DNA from: Ophiothrix spiculata
Taxonomy: Eukaryota > Echinodermata > Ophiuroidea > Amphilepidida > Ophiotrichidae
NCBI GenBank assembly: GCA_000969725.1
Contig: JXSR01S064079.1
DNA length: 24,268 nucleotides
Strand: one strand, 5' to 3'
In this document: positions 20,135 through 24,268 of the stretch, one piece after another
Position numbering within the stretch: the first letter of the stretch is position 1
How the letters are laid out: the number at the start of each line of letters is the position of its first letter
Notes under the pieces: model-generated
The model's input: only the letters and a program-made list of their open reading frames with translations
What the model was told of the DNA's origin: nothing
The model's database searches: none
Position numbers and translations under genes: made by a program

Positions 20135-21197
20135 AAACAGTACTTTACCTTATACATCTCAAACTCAATATTGCTGTAAATTTGCTATTTCCTTCTAAGT
20201 TCTTTGCTTTGACTAGATTAACATAAGAAGTATCATTTGAAAGACAACTGTGCTAATTGATATTCTTTGAAGTAGTGTGTTCTCTTAATGTAAATCAGAT
20301 CAAGTCTACACTATTATCTTACAAGAATTAAGTTCATTTACTTAATGTCAAAGATAGAATACAGCTTTCATTGTAATGAGATGCGCGGTAGAAGTGAATG
20401 TCAGTTCGCATTAACTAATCTAATCCCTTTTGTTACAAACAAAATGAAGACGAATTTCAATTAACAGAAACACTCCTGCGCAGTATTAAGATTACAAGTA
20501 TCTTTGTTTTGATGTAGCAAGTGAATATTATATTACCAGCGTTGTTATTTTGTGAAATTATGGCCGATATCGTGTTGATGTGTGGATATGGTATACGTGT
20601 GTCACTTAATTAATTGGCAACACGCTTCAAGTTGAATTTGCTTTTCAAATTCAAGGATATATATTAAGAAGTTTAAAACTTAGGGAAATTTGACACTGTG
20701 GTTTTTTTAATCTTTTATATTTAATATTTTTGCAATGAATTGTTGGATCAGTGTCTCAGCAAAAAATCACAATGAGTGCAAAGATTGCCAAGTGAGACTG
20801 GATTTATGCTACTCAATATGAAGGAGTTTTGTTGATTAAATTTGATAAGAATTATAACAGGTTTTTTTTAAAATGTGACAGGGATTATGAGAAGCTTTCA
20901 TATGATATCTCATATTTAATCATGGAAAGTGGGAGTTCAAAAATACTGATTATAAGTTAAGCAGCTTGGTGGCTTTGTAAGGTTCTATGATACAGTTCTT
21001 TTATTATTATACAACGTTAAGCATTCTGGTCCAAAAAGGTCAATATTGAAAAATTGGAATTTCCGCCCCCCTCAAATAATAAAGGAAGGATTTTTTAAGG
21101 ACAAAGGTAAACACAGGCATGAAAACACACATCCACAAAAAACAAACAAACATGAAAATTATGACAAAAGAGCAAAATAGGCTGAATTTCAAAGAAA

Positions 21198-21243
21198 TTG
21201 TGGATTATATTTTTATTTAATTGTGGATTATATTTTTATTTAA
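21198..21243. repeat. Perfect 23-bp tandem duplication
   Basis: TTGTGGATTATATTTTTATT recurs at 21198 and 21221. Copy 2 of the large unit has a single, diverged counterpart near 23865. Confidence 0.9.
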
Positions 21244-23283
21244 GGTACATTACTAAGTTTATAAGGAAAGGAAAACACATCCTGTGTTTGGACTTTACAG
21301 TCTATTTTTCTTTTCCTTGATTGTCATATAATTGCATATCTTGTTTTACATTGTTTGTGATTTATAATGATTAAATATTATTATTATAACCTGAACATTC
21401 TCTTGCCTGTTAATAACCTAAAATGAACATTTTGTCCAATATTAATAAAATATAGGTGCAGCATGTTGAGTTAACAATTCTGACAGAAGAGCTTAACAAT
21501 AAACCGGGCAGAATAGATCTATGCAAGTCCACACTCATTTTCTCAAGGTATGACACTCCAACTTGATTTCCTATCTAATTGTGATGAAAATTTCATCAGT
21601 TAATTTGAACGAAATTGCCATGGGTCGGTATGCAGTTTAATCTGCAATAATAGGTCATCTGTAATGGTACCATGATTAAGTAACGTTTTAATGATTGATA
21701 CAGTCCTCTCATCACGTCCATTATTCACAGATGATTAGATCTGATGTGAAATCACAATATTGAATCATCATAATGTATTCTGAAAAAGACTCCATCCCGA
21801 TTCTGTGTTAATTGCCGTCATAAGAGACGCACATGTTTGCACGCACCAGATTCTTGCAATGAGCCTAGAGCAAGTGCCAATTAATATCCATTGGATTTGA
21901 CATATATATTGGAATCTCAGTAATGTCTGTTATTTTTTGACATCAAAATAAATGCAGTATATTTATAGAGACGCTGTAAATGATACTGTATCTTCTAATG
22001 ATACCTTATTCATCCTTTGTAAATGCTAGTTTGAATGACAGCTATGAATGACAGGTCTGTAAACATGAAATTGTGCATCATTGATGACTTGTTTTTTCAC
22101 ACGTTTTAAAAATGTTGAAGCTGTTGTATATGTATGCCATGGTAGGCATATATTTCTGTTAGAATCCCAGAGACATTTGTTGTTCTACGAAATCAAGGTA
22201 AGCCATTTATGAAGAAGACACGGCCCAGTGTTTTCTTGTTTTGGTGTTTTTGCATTTTAGTGCTTGAAAGAATGTATGAGATGAAAGGAACTTTTTAATA
22301 TACAATACAATTGTGTCATTTTGGGTAATTTTACAAAAGTTCTCAGTCTTAGGGCCAAGTTTAGAAACATGCTGGGCAAGCAGATAAAAAAGAAAATAAT
22401 TGAAATTCTGTCATTTTGGGCAAAAGTCTCAAAAGTTCTTAGGACCAAGTCTTTAACAAACACTACTTTACCTTATACACCTTAAACTTAATATTGCTGT
22501 AAATTTGCTATTCCTTCTAAGTTCTTTTATTACTTTGACTAGATTACCATAAGAAGTATCATTTGAAAGACAACTGTGCTAATTGATATTCTTTGAAGAA
22601 GTGTTCTCTTAATGTGAATCAGATCAAGTCTACACTATTATCTTACCAGAATTAAGTTAATTTACTTAATGTCAAAGATAGAATACAGCTTTCATTGTAA
22701 TGAGATGCGCGGTAGAAGTGAATGTCAGTTCGCATTAACTAATCTAATCCCTCTTGTTGCAAACAAAATGAAGATGAATTTCAATTAACAGAAACACTCC
22801 TGCGCAGTATTAAGCTTACAAGAATCTTGGTTTTGATGAAGTGAATATTTTATTACCAGCGTTGTTATTTTGTGAAATTATGACCGATATCGTGTTGATG
22901 TGTGGATAAGGTATATGTATGTCATTTAATTAATTGGCAACACGCTTCAAGTTGATTTTACTTTTCAAGCTACAAGAATATATTAAGAAGTTTAAAACTT
23001 AAGAAATTTGAAACCGTTTCTTTATCTTTTATATTGAAATATATTTTTGCAATGAATTGTGGGATCAGTGTCTCAATAAAAAATCACAATGAGTGCAAAG
23101 ATTGCCAAAGTGAGTTTGAATTATGCTACTCAATATGAAGGAGTTTTGATTATTAAATTTGATACGAATATAAGTTTTACATGTGCAATCAAAATAATGA
23201 AAAACACATTAGGTAACCAAAATTCTTATTTATTTGATTTGGTCAAAAATTCAATGTGACATTTTTTTATTTTTTGAAAATGT

Positions 23284-23640
23284 GACAGGGATAACGAGAA
23301 AAATATGTTCATCCTCATGGAATCAGAATCTCATAATTTAAATATGGTAAGTGGAGTTCGTAAAAACAAACAAACCCACACCCTGATTTTAAGTTGAGCA
23401 TCTTGGTTGGCTTTGTAAGGTACTTATCTAAAAAAGTTTGAAAAGTGTTAAAGCAATCTGACCATGCCCCTTGAACGAGACAGAATAAATTATGGTCAAA
23501 AGATTGTGCACTCCAGATACTTGATCAGCTTTCATATGATATCAAAATCTCATATTTAATCATGGAAAGTGGGAGTTCAAAAATACTAATATAAGTTAAG
23601 CAGCTTGGTGGCTTTGTAAGGTTCTATGATACAGTTCTTG
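23284..23640. repeat. Sub-duplication inside tandem copy 2
   Basis: The block running from CTCAT(A)ATTTAA through AGTGGGAGTTC, TAAGTT(A/G)AGCA and GGCTTTGTAAGGT occurs twice, at about 23330-23425 and 23545-23625, but once in copy 1 (about 20908-20985). The intervening ~120 bp contains the MITE-end fragment. Confidence 0.7.
23427..23475 (+). repeat. MITE right-end fragment related to 5199-5518
   Basis: AAGTTTGAAAAGTGTTAAAG ... GACCATGCCCCTTGAAC resembles the right end of the element at 5199-5518 (AAGTTTGAAAAAAAGTTGAA ... GACCATGCTCCTTTAAT) in the same orientation, by eye about 80%. It sits between the two sub-repeats inside tandem copy 2. Confidence 0.6.
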
Positions 23641-24238
23641 TATTATTATACTCCTTTAAGCATTTTAAGATATTCTGGTCCACATAAAATATCCAAAAAG
23701 GTCAATATTTAAGTCCTTTCCCCTGCCCTACCTCTTAAAATTGGAATTTCCACCCCCTCAAATATAAAAGGAAGGATTTTATATGGACATAGGTAAATAC
23801 AGGCACGAAAACACCCACCCACAAATGAACCCTAAAAGAGCAAAAAAAGCTGAATTTCAAAGAAATTGTGGATTTTTGAACAGAAAAAAACCACAACAAC
23901 CTGAATTAAGGTTTAAACCTGAACGTTCTCTTGCCTGTTAATAACCTTAAATGAACATTTTGTCCAATAATAATAAAAGATAGGTGCAGTATGTTGAGTT
24001 AAAAATTCTGACAGAAACGCTTAAACAATAAACAGGGCAGAATAGATGCAAATCCACCCTCATTTTCTCAAGATATAACACTCCAACTTGATTTCCTTTC
24101 TAATTGTGATGAAAATTTCATCAGTTGATTCAAACGAAATTGCCATTGGTTCCGTACGCAGTTTAATCTCCAATAACAGGTCATCTGTAATGGTACCATG
24201 ACTAAGTAACGTTTTAATGATTGATACAGTCCTCTCAT

Positions 24239-24268
24239 CACGTCCATTATTCACAGATGATTACATCT
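24239..24268. repeat. Start of tandem repeat unit, copy 3 (truncated by window end)
   Basis: CACGTCCATTATTCACAGAT followed by GATTACATCT repeats the start of copy 2 (21713) almost exactly, so the array continues beyond the window. Confidence 0.85.

Larger units (their letters stand above)
18961..21712. repeat. Large tandem repeat unit, copy 1 (~2.7 kb)
   Basis: Clear homology to copy 2 begins by about 19001 (CATGTCCATTATTCACAGAT, against CACGTCCATTATTCACAGAT at 21713); weaker matching may extend some tens of bases further left. The offset is 2712. Shared landmarks include AAGAGACGCACATGTTTGCA (19109/21821), GATGCGCGGTAGAAGTGAAT (20380/22703) and CTTGCCTGTTAATAACCT (21401/23930). No gene visible. 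It carries insertions absent from copy 2. Confidence 0.9.
21713..24238. repeat. Large tandem repeat unit, copy 2 (~2.5 kb)
   Basis: Co-linear with copy 1 at roughly 90% identity in aligned blocks by eye. It lacks the 310-bp MITE, the three 36-bp units and about 150 bp near 21240-21385, but has an internal sub-duplication (about 23284-23640). The third copy begins at 24239, an offset of 2526. Confidence 0.9.

Noticed and set aside
19688-20198. Repetitive ORFs on both strands (RLFLDIILISLL and SRNSLSKEIKIM repeats)
   Set aside because: The 36-bp unit is a multiple of three, so open frames are expected; there is no start context, homology or conservation in copy 2.
18813-24254. Minus ORFs at 18813-19016 and 24060-24254 sharing a similar N-terminus (MNNG.D..T.S..K)
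   Set aside because: The similarity is explained by the tandem repeat unit boundary; the downstream residues do not match and no protein family is recognised.

Overview
This window reads as AT-rich, intron- and repeat-dominated DNA from an animal nuclear genome. I see no bacterial gene organisation, no tRNA or rRNA gene, no CRISPR array, and no long ORF outside one exon. The density of short non-autonomous DNA transposons (MITEs), and a ~5% diverged duplicate abutting an assembly gap, suggest a highly heterozygous, probably marine, invertebrate. The species cannot be named from the sequence.

The only protein-coding sequence I can support is on the minus strand at 17031-17559. It is the terminal coding exon of an ADAR2-type adenosine deaminase acting on RNA. 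It encodes the C-terminal 175 residues of the deaminase domain, with the inositol-hexakisphosphate contacts and the RNA-contacting RQPGK loop in place. A canonical 3' splice site lies immediately upstream. The Zn ligands and catalytic Glu are in upstream exons that I could not find, so the ~6.7 kb to the right is probably intron. The first AATAAA downstream (16361-16366) implies a 3' UTR of about 670 nt, which would contain a long imperfect inverted repeat (16567-16834).

Left part (1-16.3 kb): no genes recognised. It holds a series of inverted-repeat elements: a 135-bp near-perfect palindrome (1915-2049); a 379-bp long-TIR element (2492-2870); two 217/218-bp Harbinger-like MITEs with TTA/TAA target-site duplications (3218-3434, 4386-4603); elements at 5039-5171 and 5199-5518; five copies of a ~200-220 bp fold-back family (6239, 7386, 8784, 9608, 12825), two or three of them flanked by direct repeats; hairpins at 6820-6942, 10116-10246 and 14785-14916; and a 386-bp TIR element at 11446-11831 flanked by an unusual ~20-bp direct repeat. 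A ~470-bp segment is present on both sides of a 50-N gap (13903-13952), ending exactly at the gap, which looks like two unmerged haplotypes.

Right part (about 18.96-24.27 kb): a large tandem array with a 2.5-2.7 kb unit. There are two complete copies and the start of a third at the right edge. Copy 1 carries a 310-bp piggyBac-like MITE, an expanded 36-bp minisatellite and a 23-bp duplication that copy 2 lacks. Copy 2 carries an internal sub-duplication separated by a MITE-end fragment. The array probably lies within an ADAR intron.

I found no clear multi-gene system. The most interesting biology is the coincidence of an RNA-editing gene with abundant dsRNA-forming inverted repeats, one of them in its own putative 3' UTR. 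That link is inference.
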